Positions 34,901 to 41,480 of a stretch of 49,526 bases of DNA are shown here, one piece after another. The notes under the pieces are model-generated. The model saw nothing but the letters and a program-made list of their open reading frames with translations. It did no database searches and had not been told where the DNA came from. The translations under genes were made by a program, and so were the position numbers. The first letter of the stretch is position 1. Each line of letters begins with the position of its first letter. The stretch comes from Planctomyces sp. (lineage in GTDB: Bacteria > Planctomycetota > Planctomycetia > Planctomycetales > Planctomycetaceae), in the NCBI GenBank assembly GCA_005798445.1, contig SYJG01000096.1, forward strand, positions 1 to 49,526, given 5' to 3'.

Positions 34901-35174
34901 GCTGCCACAACAAACTCTCGGCCGCTTTGCCGGAAACGAGCACGGTTCCCGATTCGCCCCCCTTCGCCGACGATTCGGCTCGCGAGAGATCGAGCATCCC
35001 CTTCGTCTCGGCACCACTGTGGCAATCCAGACAACGCCGGACCAACAGCGGAGCGATGTCGCGATCGAACGTCACCGCCGGCTCACCCGCAGCAACGACA
35101 AGGTTCACAGCGACGATGATCGCGCCGCCCATCGCAAACAACTGAAGGCAACGGTTCACAGGGAATCCTCTCAT
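31971..35174 (-). CDS. PSCyt1-DUF1549-LamG-DUF1553 protein
   Basis: A 1067-residue exported planctomycete protein. The start at 35174 (MRGFPVNRCLQLFAMGGAII) gives a signal sequence; the frame extends to 35399 but adds non-signal residues. PSCyt1 holds the haem motif RCLDCHSG (C48, C51, H52). DUF1549 begins near residue 165 with NPIDAFVWTRLEKD and has CARCHDHKFDPIMARDYY. A LamG/concanavalin-like domain (about 500-680: LARWEFNDDLKDNVGELHV, ITGYRNGQLYGQPY) is inserted before DUF1553 (RVIVNRLWHYHFGVGIVDSP, HIHRLIVNSATYRQSS). Three low-complexity stretches (about 155-167, 724-736, 821-852) look like in-frame repeat insertions. Probably binds haem and polysaccharide; role unknown. Confidence 0.93.
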   Translation of the reverse strand: MRGFPVNRCLQLFAMGGAIIVAVNLVVAAGEPAVTFDRDIAPLLVRRCLDCHSGAETKGMLDLSRAESSAKGGESGTVLVSGKAAESLLWQRVRDGEMPPKKPLPKEEVELLRRWIDGGAKWGTSPIDPFAFTTNARAGYDWWSLQPVRRPAVPELSTQYSVLSTQHGAGLPQNPIDAFVWTRLEKDALAPSPPTEKRTLIRRLSFDLIGLPPTPAEITEFEKDDSPKAYEKLVDRLLDSPHFGERWARHWLDIIRFGESQGFERDKLRTNSWRYRDWVVNAFNRDLPFDEFVRLQLAGDVFRPDDPEAVIATGFLVAGAYDEVGQSQQSAAMRAVVRQDEMEDYVSTIGETFLGLTVHCARCHDHKFDPIMARDYYRMSAILAGVRPGERELPAGNESWRASQQKIVADMNRELNTITARLTELEAETRKLILTERQSRIDKKLAPPQPLARWEFNDDLKDNVGELHVTANGAKLKEGSLIVNGRQAFAATVPLKKPIKEKTLEVWLRLEHRNQTGGGAITLQTLDGGTFDSIVFAEREPNRWMAGSNGFVRTQSFQAPEETEADKQVVHIVIVYDADGTITGYRNGQLYGQPYKSNGPVTFEPEKSQIAFGMRHSPVGGNRMLAGAIDRAALYDRALSPGEVAASAGVFTDAISEQELLARLPESAKAERVRLKFESDHLRKQLARASENRVYALAPKNPEATHLLLRGNPATPAEEVFGGGITAIGYRPSANGRTEEAPELSLPKEATDAERRKGLATWITDRRNPLFARVIVNRLWHYHFGVGIVDSPSDFGFNGGRPSHPELLDWLASELMEPSEQGRGPRGEGREKARAALAPESSPLAPRPSSLNTQPWSLKHIHRLIVNSATYRQSSRPRADAALKDAGNRLLWRKSPQRLDAETLRDAVLSVAGELNPTVGGPGYHDFTTFTFNSQFYDIVDAEGISFHRRSLYRTWVRSGRNPFLEVLDCPDPSTKTPRRAVTTTPLQALSLLNNSFMLRMSERLSETQRQNSSSVSDHDVARIVERMLGRKPSILEIAELRTFATQHGLPTLARVLFNSNEFLYVE
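32621..32714. repeat. In-frame GC-rich repeat in PSCyt1 gene
   Basis: GAGGGACGAGGGGCGAGGGG... on one side and CCCCTCGCCCCTCGGCCCTC... on the other form an imperfect inverted repeat. On the minus strand it encodes GPRGEGREKARA...SPLAPRPSSLN, within DUF1553 between ASELMEPS and QPWSLKHIHRL. The frame is maintained. Confidence 0.88.
32967..33005. repeat. In-frame GGCCGATGGCCGATA-type repeat
   Basis: Tandem-like units GGCCGATGGCCGATAGCCGA, translated on the minus strand as AIGYRPSANG, interrupt the PSCyt1-DUF1549 protein just before the DUF1553 domain. Confidence 0.75.
34675..34706. repeat. In-frame tandem GAGTACT repeat
   Basis: Four tandem units of CTGAGTA/GAGTACT (itself palindromic: AGTACT). 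On the minus strand it reads ELSTQYSVLSTQHG, placed between VRRPAVP and LPQNPIDAFVWTRLE, the usual junction between PSCyt1 and DUF1549. Confidence 0.88.
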
Positions 35175-35209
35175 CGCAAATGAAAGTAACGACGTGCAGG
35201 CATCCGCAT

Positions 35210-35473
35210 TCAAGGCCAGAAGAGTCCGCACTGCCAACGATAGAAGTCGTCCATGAAACTCAGATGATCGCTCAGAAACCGCAATGGCGAGTAGAAAACC
35301 TTGGAAAGCGGATCTATGGTCCAGGACACGAATCCGATATGGGCTAAACACCCCCAGACCGCGTAGGGACTCAAGACGTAACCAACGAGAAGCGACCAAA
35401 ACACCTTCACTCCGCAGCGAGTTCTGTTGGTCAAGCGTTGCGACGCATCAGGCGGTCCGGCAGAGTCGGTCAT
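35210..35473 (-). CDS. Small membrane protein, unknown
   Basis: An 87-residue open frame with one or two hydrophobic segments (VFWSLLVGYVLSPYAVWGCL, about 24-43) and an aromatic-rich C-terminus (FYSPLRFLSDHLSFMDDFYRWQCGLFW). Small planctomycete proteins ending in a comparable PLRxLxDH...FYxWY pattern are familiar to me, but I cannot name a family. It lies 36 bp upstream of the PSCyt1 gene in the same direction, so co-transcription is likely. The start is uncertain: the ATG at 35473 or a GTG at about 35410. Confidence 0.5.
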   Translation of the reverse strand: MTDSAGPPDASQRLTNRTRCGVKVFWSLLVGYVLSPYAVWGCLAHIGFVSWTIDPLSKVFYSPLRFLSDHLSFMDDFYRWQCGLFWP

Positions 35474-35605
35474 GGTCGGAGCTTCCCCGTATCAAGTCTG
35501 TACCTCGCCAAGAACGGTCATTCGCCGCTTCGTTCCCTTCGGTGGATTCTGGTACGATGGCCGTCCGTCCGACAACCCAACTGCCGGAACTTTTGGAGCA
35601 CCATC

Positions 35606-36412
35606 ATGCCATCCCCATTTCCGGGCATGGACCCGTTTGTCGAAAACCCTCGCCTTTGGCCGAACGTGCATAACAGCCTGATCGCCACCATGCGTGACCG
35701 GCTGGGACTGCAGCTCCGCCCCAACTACTACGTTGGCATTGAGGAGCGAGCCTATATCACGGACAGCGACGATCCGGCGGCCGAGGTGATTGTTCCCGAT
35801 TTGCAGATCGTCGAACCGCACAGCAGTTGGTTGGCCAGCGAATTTGATGCGGGAGGTGTCGTGATCGACGTGGCGGAGCCGATCGTCACGACGACACTCA
35901 TCGACACCGAGATTCGCGAGCCACGCTTAGAAATCCTGGATGCTCAGAGCCGAGCGGTCATCACGGTCATCGAGATTCTGTCTCCGAGCAACAAGATCAA
36001 AGGAGCGTACGGCCGCGCGTCGTACACTCGGAAGCGGGACGAGGTGTTGAACTCGAAGACGCACCTCGTCGAGATCGACTTGTTGCGTGGCGGACATTCG
36101 TTTTTGCCGAAGCTCAAGCGGCGCGGCGGCGATTACTTCGTGCATGTCTCGCGAGCGGGGCAGCGGCCGAAAGGAGAACTGTGGCGAATTCGATTGCCTC
36201 AGCGACTGCCGCCGATCGCGATACCGCTCAAGGCCGGCGACGACGATGCCAAACTCGATTTGCAGGAAGTCTTCACGAGCGTTTACGACCATGCCGGGTT
36301 CGATTTGATCGTCAATTATCGCGACACCCCAGAACCGCCGCTGAACACCGAACAAGCGGCCTGGGCTGATCAATGGCTGGCCAAAAACCAAAAAGGGGTT
36401 GCGCTAACGTGA
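35606..36412 (+). CDS. DUF4058 family protein (second copy)
   Basis: A 268-residue paralogue of the protein at 7227-8018. It shares [15 protein letters not shown] at the start, [49 protein letters not shown] and the C-terminal WADQWLAKN. The ATG at 35606 is set by the conserved start. Its TGA stop overlaps the GTG start of nadE (GTGA at 36409-36412), so the two are probably co-translated, an association that might hint at a link to nucleotide or cofactor metabolism but may be chance. Function unknown. Confidence 0.92.
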   Translation: MPSPFPGMDPFVENPRLWPNVHNSLIATMRDRLGLQLRPNYYVGIEERAYITDSDDPAAEVIVPDLQIVEPHSSWLASEFDAGGVVIDVAEPIVTTTLIDTEIREPRLEILDAQSRAVITVIEILSPSNKIKGAYGRASYTRKRDEVLNSKTHLVEIDLLRGGHSFLPKLKRRGGDYFVHVSRAGQRPKGELWRIRLPQRLPPIAIPLKAGDDDAKLDLQEVFTSVYDHAGFDLIVNYRDTPEPPLNTEQAAWADQWLAKNQKGVALT

Positions 36413-38196
36413 AGCTTGCACTGGCACAACTCAATCCGACCGTTGGCGATTTGAAAGGGAATGCCGCGCTCGTCTGTGCGGCGGCGGCCCATGCGGTGAC
36501 GCTCGACGCCGATTTGCTCGTCACGTCCGAACTGGTCATCAGTGGCTATCCGCCGAAGGATTTGTTGCTGCGGGAGGGTTTCGCTCACGCTTGCGACCGG
36601 GCGGTGAGTGCTCTGGCGAAGGAACTGCCGCGTGGGTTGGCGGTGTTGGTTGGGCATCCAACGAAGTGGGGCGTGAGCGAAGGCCGGATCGCAAACGCGG
36701 CGAGCTTGCTGCTCGATGGCGAAGTACTCGACACGGTTCACAAGACGCTGCTGCCGAATTACGACGTGTTCGACGAGCAGCGGTACTTCCGCCCGGCCGA
36801 GCGTGTGCGACCGATCGAACTGCGGGGCGTGAAGCTCGGCGTCCACATCTGCGAAGACGCTTGGTACGGCGAGCCGCACACGTTTTATCACGACCGGCCG
36901 CTGCAACAATTTGATCCGGTCGCCGAGCTGGTTTCGCTCGGAGCAGACGTGCTCATCAACCTCTCGGCCAGTCCGTTCGAGAAGGACAAACCGCATCGCC
37001 GGCTGAACATTTTGCAGCGGCATGTCTCGCGACATCGCAAGCCGTTCGTGTTCGTCAATCAAATCGGTGGCAACGACGACCTCGTCTTCGACGGCAACAG
37101 CCTCGCCCTCGACTCGGCCGGCAACGTGATCGAACAACTCGCCCCGTTCGCGGAAGACCTTCAACTTGTCCCTCTCCCCACGGGAGAGGGTGGCCGAAGG
37201 CCGGGTGAGGGCCGAGCGGCCGAGCGACTCTCATCGCCAGTGGCTGAGCAAGCAACAGACGTTGGAACGTCTTCCGCTGATGTATCCCTCACCCCAGCCC
37301 TCACCCAAAGGGAGAGGGGGCTGGACAGGACATCTCGCTCGCGCGAGGCCGATCTGCTCGACGCACTCGTCCTCGGCCTGCGGGATTACCTGCGGAAGAC
37401 CGGCTTCAAAGATTGCGTACTCGGACTGTCCGGTGGCATCGACTCGGCGCTGGCGGCGTACATCGCGGCGCAAGCGGCAGGCAAGGAGCACGTCCACGGA
37501 TTGCTGATGCCCAGCCGGCACAGCAGCGAGCACAGCGTCTCCGATGCGCAGTTGTTGGCCGAGAACCTGGGCATCGATCACGCGATCATCCCGATCGACG
37601 AGATGCACCGCGCCTACGAAGCGACGCACATCGTCGGGGCGGATCTCGCCAGTCAGCCAGGAGGACTCGCCGACCAGAACTTGCAGGCTCGTATTCGCGG
37701 GGCGCTGGTGATGATCCGCAGCAATCGGCACGGTTGGCTCGCGCTGGCGACGGGCAACAAGAGCGAACTGGCCGTCGGCTACTGCACGTTGTACGGCGAC
37801 ATGGCCGGCGGATTCGCGGTCCTGTGCGATCTTCTCAAACGTGACGTTTACGCGGTCTCGCGCTACATCAACGACGTGCGCGAAGGTCGCGAAGTGATTC
37901 CGGTCAGTTCGATCACGAAGGCTCCCAGCGCGGAACTCGCGCCGGATCAGTTCGATCAAGACACGCTGCCGCCGTATCCGGTGCTCGATGCGATCCTCGA
38001 AGGCTTGATCGAGCGAGAGGAGTCGGTCGCGACGCTCAGCGAGCAGTTCCCTGCCGAGACGGTGCGTTGGGTCGCCTCAAAACTCAACCGCAACGAATTC
38101 AAACGCCGGCAAATGCCTCCAGGCATCAAGCTCACCGCCCGCGCCTTCGGAAGCGGACGACGAATGCCGATGGCGGCCAAGTTTGAGTTCGGATAG
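36409..38196 (+). CDS. nadE: Glutamine-dependent NAD+ synthetase, with in-frame insert
   Basis: A two-domain NAD+ synthetase of 595 residues converting deamido-NAD+ to NAD+ with glutamine as ammonia donor. The nitrilase-type glutaminase has the triad E41 ([11 protein letters not shown]), K112 ([11 protein letters not shown]) and C148 (HICEDAWYG). The synthetase domain shows the PP-loop SGGIDS (341-346), [13 protein letters not shown] and [22 protein letters not shown] prefer the GTG at 36409 (homologues start here; AAAGGGG upstream) over an ATG at 36373. Residues 254-304 in the linker between the two domains are encoded by a palindromic repeat and are not family sequence. Confidence 0.96.
   Translation: MKLALAQLNPTVGDLKGNAALVCAAAAHAVTLDADLLVTSELVISGYPPKDLLLREGFAHACDRAVSALAKELPRGLAVLVGHPTKWGVSEGRIANAASLLLDGEVLDTVHKTLLPNYDVFDEQRYFRPAERVRPIELRGVKLGVHICEDAWYGEPHTFYHDRPLQQFDPVAELVSLGADVLINLSASPFEKDKPHRRLNILQRHVSRHRKPFVFVNQIGGNDDLVFDGNSLALDSAGNVIEQLAPFAEDLQLVPLPTGEGGRRPGEGRAAERLSSPVAEQATDVGTSSADVSLTPALTQRERGLDRTSRSREADLLDALVLGLRDYLRKTGFKDCVLGLSGGIDSALAAYIAAQAAGKEHVHGLLMPSRHSSEHSVSDAQLLAENLGIDHAIIPIDEMHRAYEATHIVGADLASQPGGLADQNLQARIRGALVMIRSNRHGWLALATGNKSELAVGYCTLYGDMAGGFAVLCDLLKRDVYAVSRYINDVREGREVIPVSSITKAPSAELAPDQFDQDTLPPYPVLDAILEGLIEREESVATLSEQFPAETVRWVASKLNRNEFKRRQMPPGIKLTARAFGSGRRMPMAAKFEFG
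37170..37320. repeat. In-frame palindrome in nadE linker
   Basis: A 151-bp element with CCCTCTCCCCACGGGAGAGG and GGCCGGGTGAGGG on the left, and CCCTCACCCCAGCCCTCACC and AAGGGAGAGGG on the right. This resembles a widespread intergenic repeat (CCCTCTCCC...GGGTGAGGG) known in many high-GC bacteria. It is open in the nadE frame ([13 protein letters not shown]...[13 protein letters not shown]). Confidence 0.92.
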
Positions 38197-38242
38197 TCTG
38201 GTTGGCGTCGATTGAGTTTCCCGAATTGAAAAGGCCCTTGTC

Positions 38243-38824
38243 ATGAGTCTTGCTCTTGCTCAAGAACTGATGACCTACGAAGAGTTCATGTCGTTACCGG
38301 ACGACGGTGTTGATCGTGAACTGATTCGTGGCGTCGTTCGAGTTCGTGGAGAAACGCCCGCGATGACCCGCCGCAGCCGAAGACATTGTCGAGTGTCCAC
38401 AAAAGTGGCCTCCGCGATCGAAGTTTGGAACTCCACACAACCGCTGCCGCGTGGCGAAGTCTTATCGGGTGAGGCGGCGTTTCGTTTGTCGGTGGACTCG
38501 GATTCGGGTGTTGGAATTGACGTGGCTTATGTTTCACCCGATTTGGTTTCCGAGACCGATGACGATGCCTTCGAGATTACGGGGCCGCCGACGCTGGCCG
38601 TCGAAGTCTTGTCGCCGTCGGATCAGCACCGGGACATCGTCGAGAAGATCGAGTTGTACCTCGCCTCAGGTGTGCCATTGGTGTGGGTGATCGATCCCGA
38701 TCTCAAAGTCGTCCAGGTGCATCGTCCGAACGAGGAGCCGGTCAGCTTCAACATGCGGCAGCAACTCACGGCCGAGCCGCAGTTGCCGGGCTTCCAAATC
38801 GCCGTGGCCGATCTCTTCGCCTAA
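38243..38824 (+). CDS. Uma2 family (DUF820) putative endonuclease
   Basis: A 193-residue Uma2/DUF820 protein of the PD-(D/E)xK nuclease superfamily. Landmarks are MTYEEFMSLPDDGVDRELIRG at the N-terminus (E26), GIDVAYVSPDLV (D93), LAVEVLSPSDQHRDIVEKIELYL (E121, K135) and VPLVWVIDPDLKVVQVHRP. The core residues are all present, so it may be active. Uma2 proteins are multi-copy in planctomycetes and cyanobacteria, and their biological role is unknown. It is followed at 18 bp by the ceramidase-like gene. Confidence 0.93.
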   Translation: MSLALAQELMTYEEFMSLPDDGVDRELIRGVVRVRGETPAMTRRSRRHCRVSTKVASAIEVWNSTQPLPRGEVLSGEAAFRLSVDSDSGVGIDVAYVSPDLVSETDDDAFEITGPPTLAVEVLSPSDQHRDIVEKIELYLASGVPLVWVIDPDLKVVQVHRPNEEPVSFNMRQQLTAEPQLPGFQIAVADLFA

Positions 38825-38842
38825 CTTTCGCGAGTCAATTCG

Positions 38843-40306
38843 ATGCCGAACACCACCGTTGTCCGTACCCCCGCCTCCCGCTGCGAATTCGGCATCGCTT
38901 GGACCGACATCACGCCACCGGTCGGAATGTACCACCGCATGTGGGGCGCGGCGGCGCATGACCGCTCGACTGGAATTCACCGGCTGCTGCGAGCAACCGT
39001 CGTTGTCATGCGGCCGTTGGACCGATCGCGACAGACGGTGCTTGTGTCGCTCGATCACTGCCTGCTGAGGGCACCAGAGATGGATGCCCTGTTGACTGAA
39101 ACTTGCCGGCTCACGGGCTTGAGCCGGTCGGAGTTGCTCGTCACGTTTTCGCACACGCACTCGGCGGGATACCTGTCTCGCGATCGAACCGATTTTCCCG
39201 GCGGCGCACTGATCGGCCCGTATCTCGACAGCTTGCCGAACAAGATCGACGAGGCGTTCAAAGCTACTCAGTTCAGCTCGCAACCGGCGACGCTGACGTA
39301 CGGCTTGACAACCTGCGAGATGGGCTGCCAGCGCGACTATTTCGACGAGGCTCGCGGGCATTACGTCTGCGGTTTCAATCCGGATGAAGCCGTGCCGCTG
39401 CCGCTGAATGTCGTGCGAGTGACCGCGGCGAATGCGGTGATTGCGACGATTGTCAACTATCCGTGTCACACGACGACGCTGGCTTGGGAAAACACGCTCG
39501 TCAGCCCCGATTACGTCGGTGCTCTGCGAGACGTCGTCGAACAGGAGACCGCCGCCCCCTGTTTGTTTCTGCTGGCTCCGTGTGGTGACATCGGACCGCG
39601 CGATGGCTACGTCGGCGACACGTCGGTCGCAGATCGCAATGGACGACAAGTGGGCTTCGCGGCGCTGAGCGTTTTGGCGGGGATGAATCCGGCGGAGACC
39701 GATCACGTCTATCAAGGCCCAGTCTTCTCGGGGGCAACGCTCGGCAACTGGCGGCATCAACTCTGGACGGCCGAGAGATTTGCCAATACCGCGATCGCGC
39801 GACAAGCCGCGTTGAACGTGCCGCTGCCATACTTGTCGTCTTTGCCGAATCTCGCCGCCGCTGAGCAACGTTATCACGAGTTAGTCGCCGAAGAACAAAC
39901 CGCTCGCGAGGCGGGACGCGCCGACGAAGCTGCCACGTTGCGAGCGAAAGTCGAACGCCAGCGCCGACTGCTGGATCGCATTCGCCCGTTGCCACCGGGG
40001 GAGAACTACCCGCTGCCGGCTTGGGCATGGCAATGGGGCGATGCGTTCTGGTACGCGGCCGAAGGGGAGCCGTATCACTTTTTACAGGCAGCGTTGATTC
40101 GGCGATTTCCGCATCGACCGCTGATCGCCATCACGTTGGCGAACGGCACGAACGTCAGTTACATGCCGACTCGCGAAGCGTATTCGAAGCCGCAGCTTTA
40201 TCAGCCGGAAGTTGCGCTGGTCGCGCCCGGAGGTTTGGAGAGGCTGACCGAAGCGCTCGGTCAGCAGTTGGCGGAGTGGGACAGTTCGACGCTCGTGAAA
40301 AAGTAG
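38843..40306 (+). CDS. Neutral ceramidase-like hydrolase, uncharacterised
   Basis: A 487-residue protein related to neutral/alkaline non-lysosomal ceramidase-type N-terminal domains. It begins with EFGIAWTDITPPVGMYHRMW, a typical start of the family, then VLVSLDHCLLRAPEMD, LVTFSHTHSAGYLS (candidate metal-binding His-Thr-His), VNYPCHTTTLAWENT (His) and APCGDIGPRDGY. No signal peptide is seen, so it may be cytoplasmic. A charged helical segment (about 335-380, AEQRYHELVAEEQTARE) is probably a coiled coil. The stop codon (AAAAAGTAG) lies at the edge of the family 3 palindrome. The substrate is unknown; planctomycetes carry many such paralogues. Confidence 0.8.
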   Translation: MPNTTVVRTPASRCEFGIAWTDITPPVGMYHRMWGAAAHDRSTGIHRLLRATVVVMRPLDRSRQTVLVSLDHCLLRAPEMDALLTETCRLTGLSRSELLVTFSHTHSAGYLSRDRTDFPGGALIGPYLDSLPNKIDEAFKATQFSSQPATLTYGLTTCEMGCQRDYFDEARGHYVCGFNPDEAVPLPLNVVRVTAANAVIATIVNYPCHTTTLAWENTLVSPDYVGALRDVVEQETAAPCLFLLAPCGDIGPRDGYVGDTSVADRNGRQVGFAALSVLAGMNPAETDHVYQGPVFSGATLGNWRHQLWTAERFANTAIARQAALNVPLPYLSSLPNLAAAEQRYHELVAEEQTAREAGRADEAATLRAKVERQRRLLDRIRPLPPGENYPLPAWAWQWGDAFWYAAEGEPYHFLQAALIRRFPHRPLIAITLANGTNVSYMPTREAYSKPQLYQPEVALVAPGGLERLTEALGQQLAEWDSSTLVKK

Positions 40307-40359
40307 CCGAGTCACTCCGTGACTCGAAGGTTCCGGTCACGGAGTGACCGGTCTACTTT
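40300..40359. repeat. Dispersed palindrome, family 3 (copy b)
   Basis: A 60-bp element AAAGTAGCCGAGTCACTCCG...GGAGTGACCGGTCTACTTT between two convergent genes. Its left AAAGTAG gives the last Lys and TAG stop of the ceramidase-like gene, and its right CTACTTT gives the Lys and TAG stop of the receiver-HATPase gene. It is identical to the reverse complement of 3716-3775 except for one base. Confidence 0.95.
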
Positions 40360-41240
40360 GGCTCGCGTCGTTTGACGACCGTGAGTTCATTGCCGGTCGC
40401 GTTGTGAGACACCTCGTCCACGAAACAATGAATCAGCAGCAATCCGCGACCACTGGCCTTGGCCAGATTTGCGTGGTCGCGTGGATCGGGAAGCCGCGCG
40501 GGGTCGAAGCCGATCCCTTCGTCACGGATCACGAACTTGACCGCTTCGCGTGAGAGACTCACGGCCACATGGACTTTGCGGTCACGATACGGGGCCTCCT
40601 GCGATCGCTTCTGAGCGAAGTCATACCAGTTGCGGCCATCTTCGTTGCGTTGTTCGGAACTCAGTTCCAGGTTGCCGTGATAGATCGCGTTCGTCATCGC
40701 TTCCGACAGCGCGATTCCTAAACGGAGCTGCGCGGTTTCGTCACAAAGTTGCATCAACCCGACGCAATCCTGCAGGTGCGAGATCAAGTGCGGCACGACG
40801 GACAAATCGTTGTCGAGCACAAACCGCAGTTCGTTGGTGACGAGCTCGTCGATGAGCTTCTGATGCCGTGGGTTACCTCGCGCGATTCCCAACAGGCGCT
40901 CGACACACGGGACGAGATCGGAGTCGATCCGGCGCTTGGGGATGTAGCCAACTGCTCCGCGATGCAGGGCTTCGGCGGCGATGTCCTCACTGCCGAACTC
41001 GGTGATTAAGATCGTTGGCACTCGTGGAAAGCGTTTGCGAATCTGTTCGACCAATTCCAAGCCGTCCATCCCCGGCATCAGCATGTCGGTGACGACAACA
41101 TGCGGCTGCCGCCGAGTGATCGACTCCAGGGCCGCTCCTCCATCTGCGACGACCGTCACCTCAAAACCGTGAGCTTGCAGCACTCCTTTCAGGAGCACAC
41201 TTTGGCTGTGACTGTCCTCGACCACCAAGACACGACTCAT
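40353..41240 (-). CDS. Receiver-HATPase fusion (anti-sigma-like regulator)
   Basis: A 295-residue fusion. Residues 1-120 are a receiver domain with E8-D9 and phospho-acceptor D52 (VVVTDMLMPGMDG). After a linker comes an RsbW-like HATPase_c_2 domain with the N box SEAMTNAIYHGNLE, G1 RDEGIGFDP and G2 GRGLLLIHCF. There is no HisKA dimerisation or phosphorylatable His, so this is not a classical kinase. RsbW-type domains bind and phosphorylate STAS anti-sigma antagonists, so the receiver probably gates a partner switch controlling a sigma factor or stress output. The ATG at 41240 (MSRVLVVEDSHSQS) is the natural start. No STAS partner lies in the window. Confidence 0.9.
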   Translation of the reverse strand: MSRVLVVEDSHSQSVLLKGVLQAHGFEVTVVADGGAALESITRRQPHVVVTDMLMPGMDGLELVEQIRKRFPRVPTILITEFGSEDIAAEALHRGAVGYIPKRRIDSDLVPCVERLLGIARGNPRHQKLIDELVTNELRFVLDNDLSVVPHLISHLQDCVGLMQLCDETAQLRLGIALSEAMTNAIYHGNLELSSEQRNEDGRNWYDFAQKRSQEAPYRDRKVHVAVSLSREAVKFVIRDEGIGFDPARLPDPRDHANLAKASGRGLLLIHCFVDEVSHNATGNELTVVKRREPK

Positions 41241-41480
41241 GACGAATGTCCCAGGCCTCAAATCCGTGATGCTTCCACGAAGGTCAGGAAGAATATTGTT
41301 CAGACTCGCTCATCGAAAGCGGGTTGCACCGATTTCGAGGAGGATCGGCAACGAGATGCCCGATTATACGGACTGGATCAGGTCCGCTTCCGTTCGTTCC
41401 GTGGCCCAGGGCGTCTTGCGGATGAGGGTGCGAGCAGAAACACTGTTGTCCTCGTCCGTTGGCCCTACTGGGATTCCGTG

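Noticed and set aside
41100..41480. N-terminal extension of the third DUF1549/1553 protein
   Set aside because: It lies antisense to the receiver-HATPase gene and would bury the signal peptide that starts at 41481.
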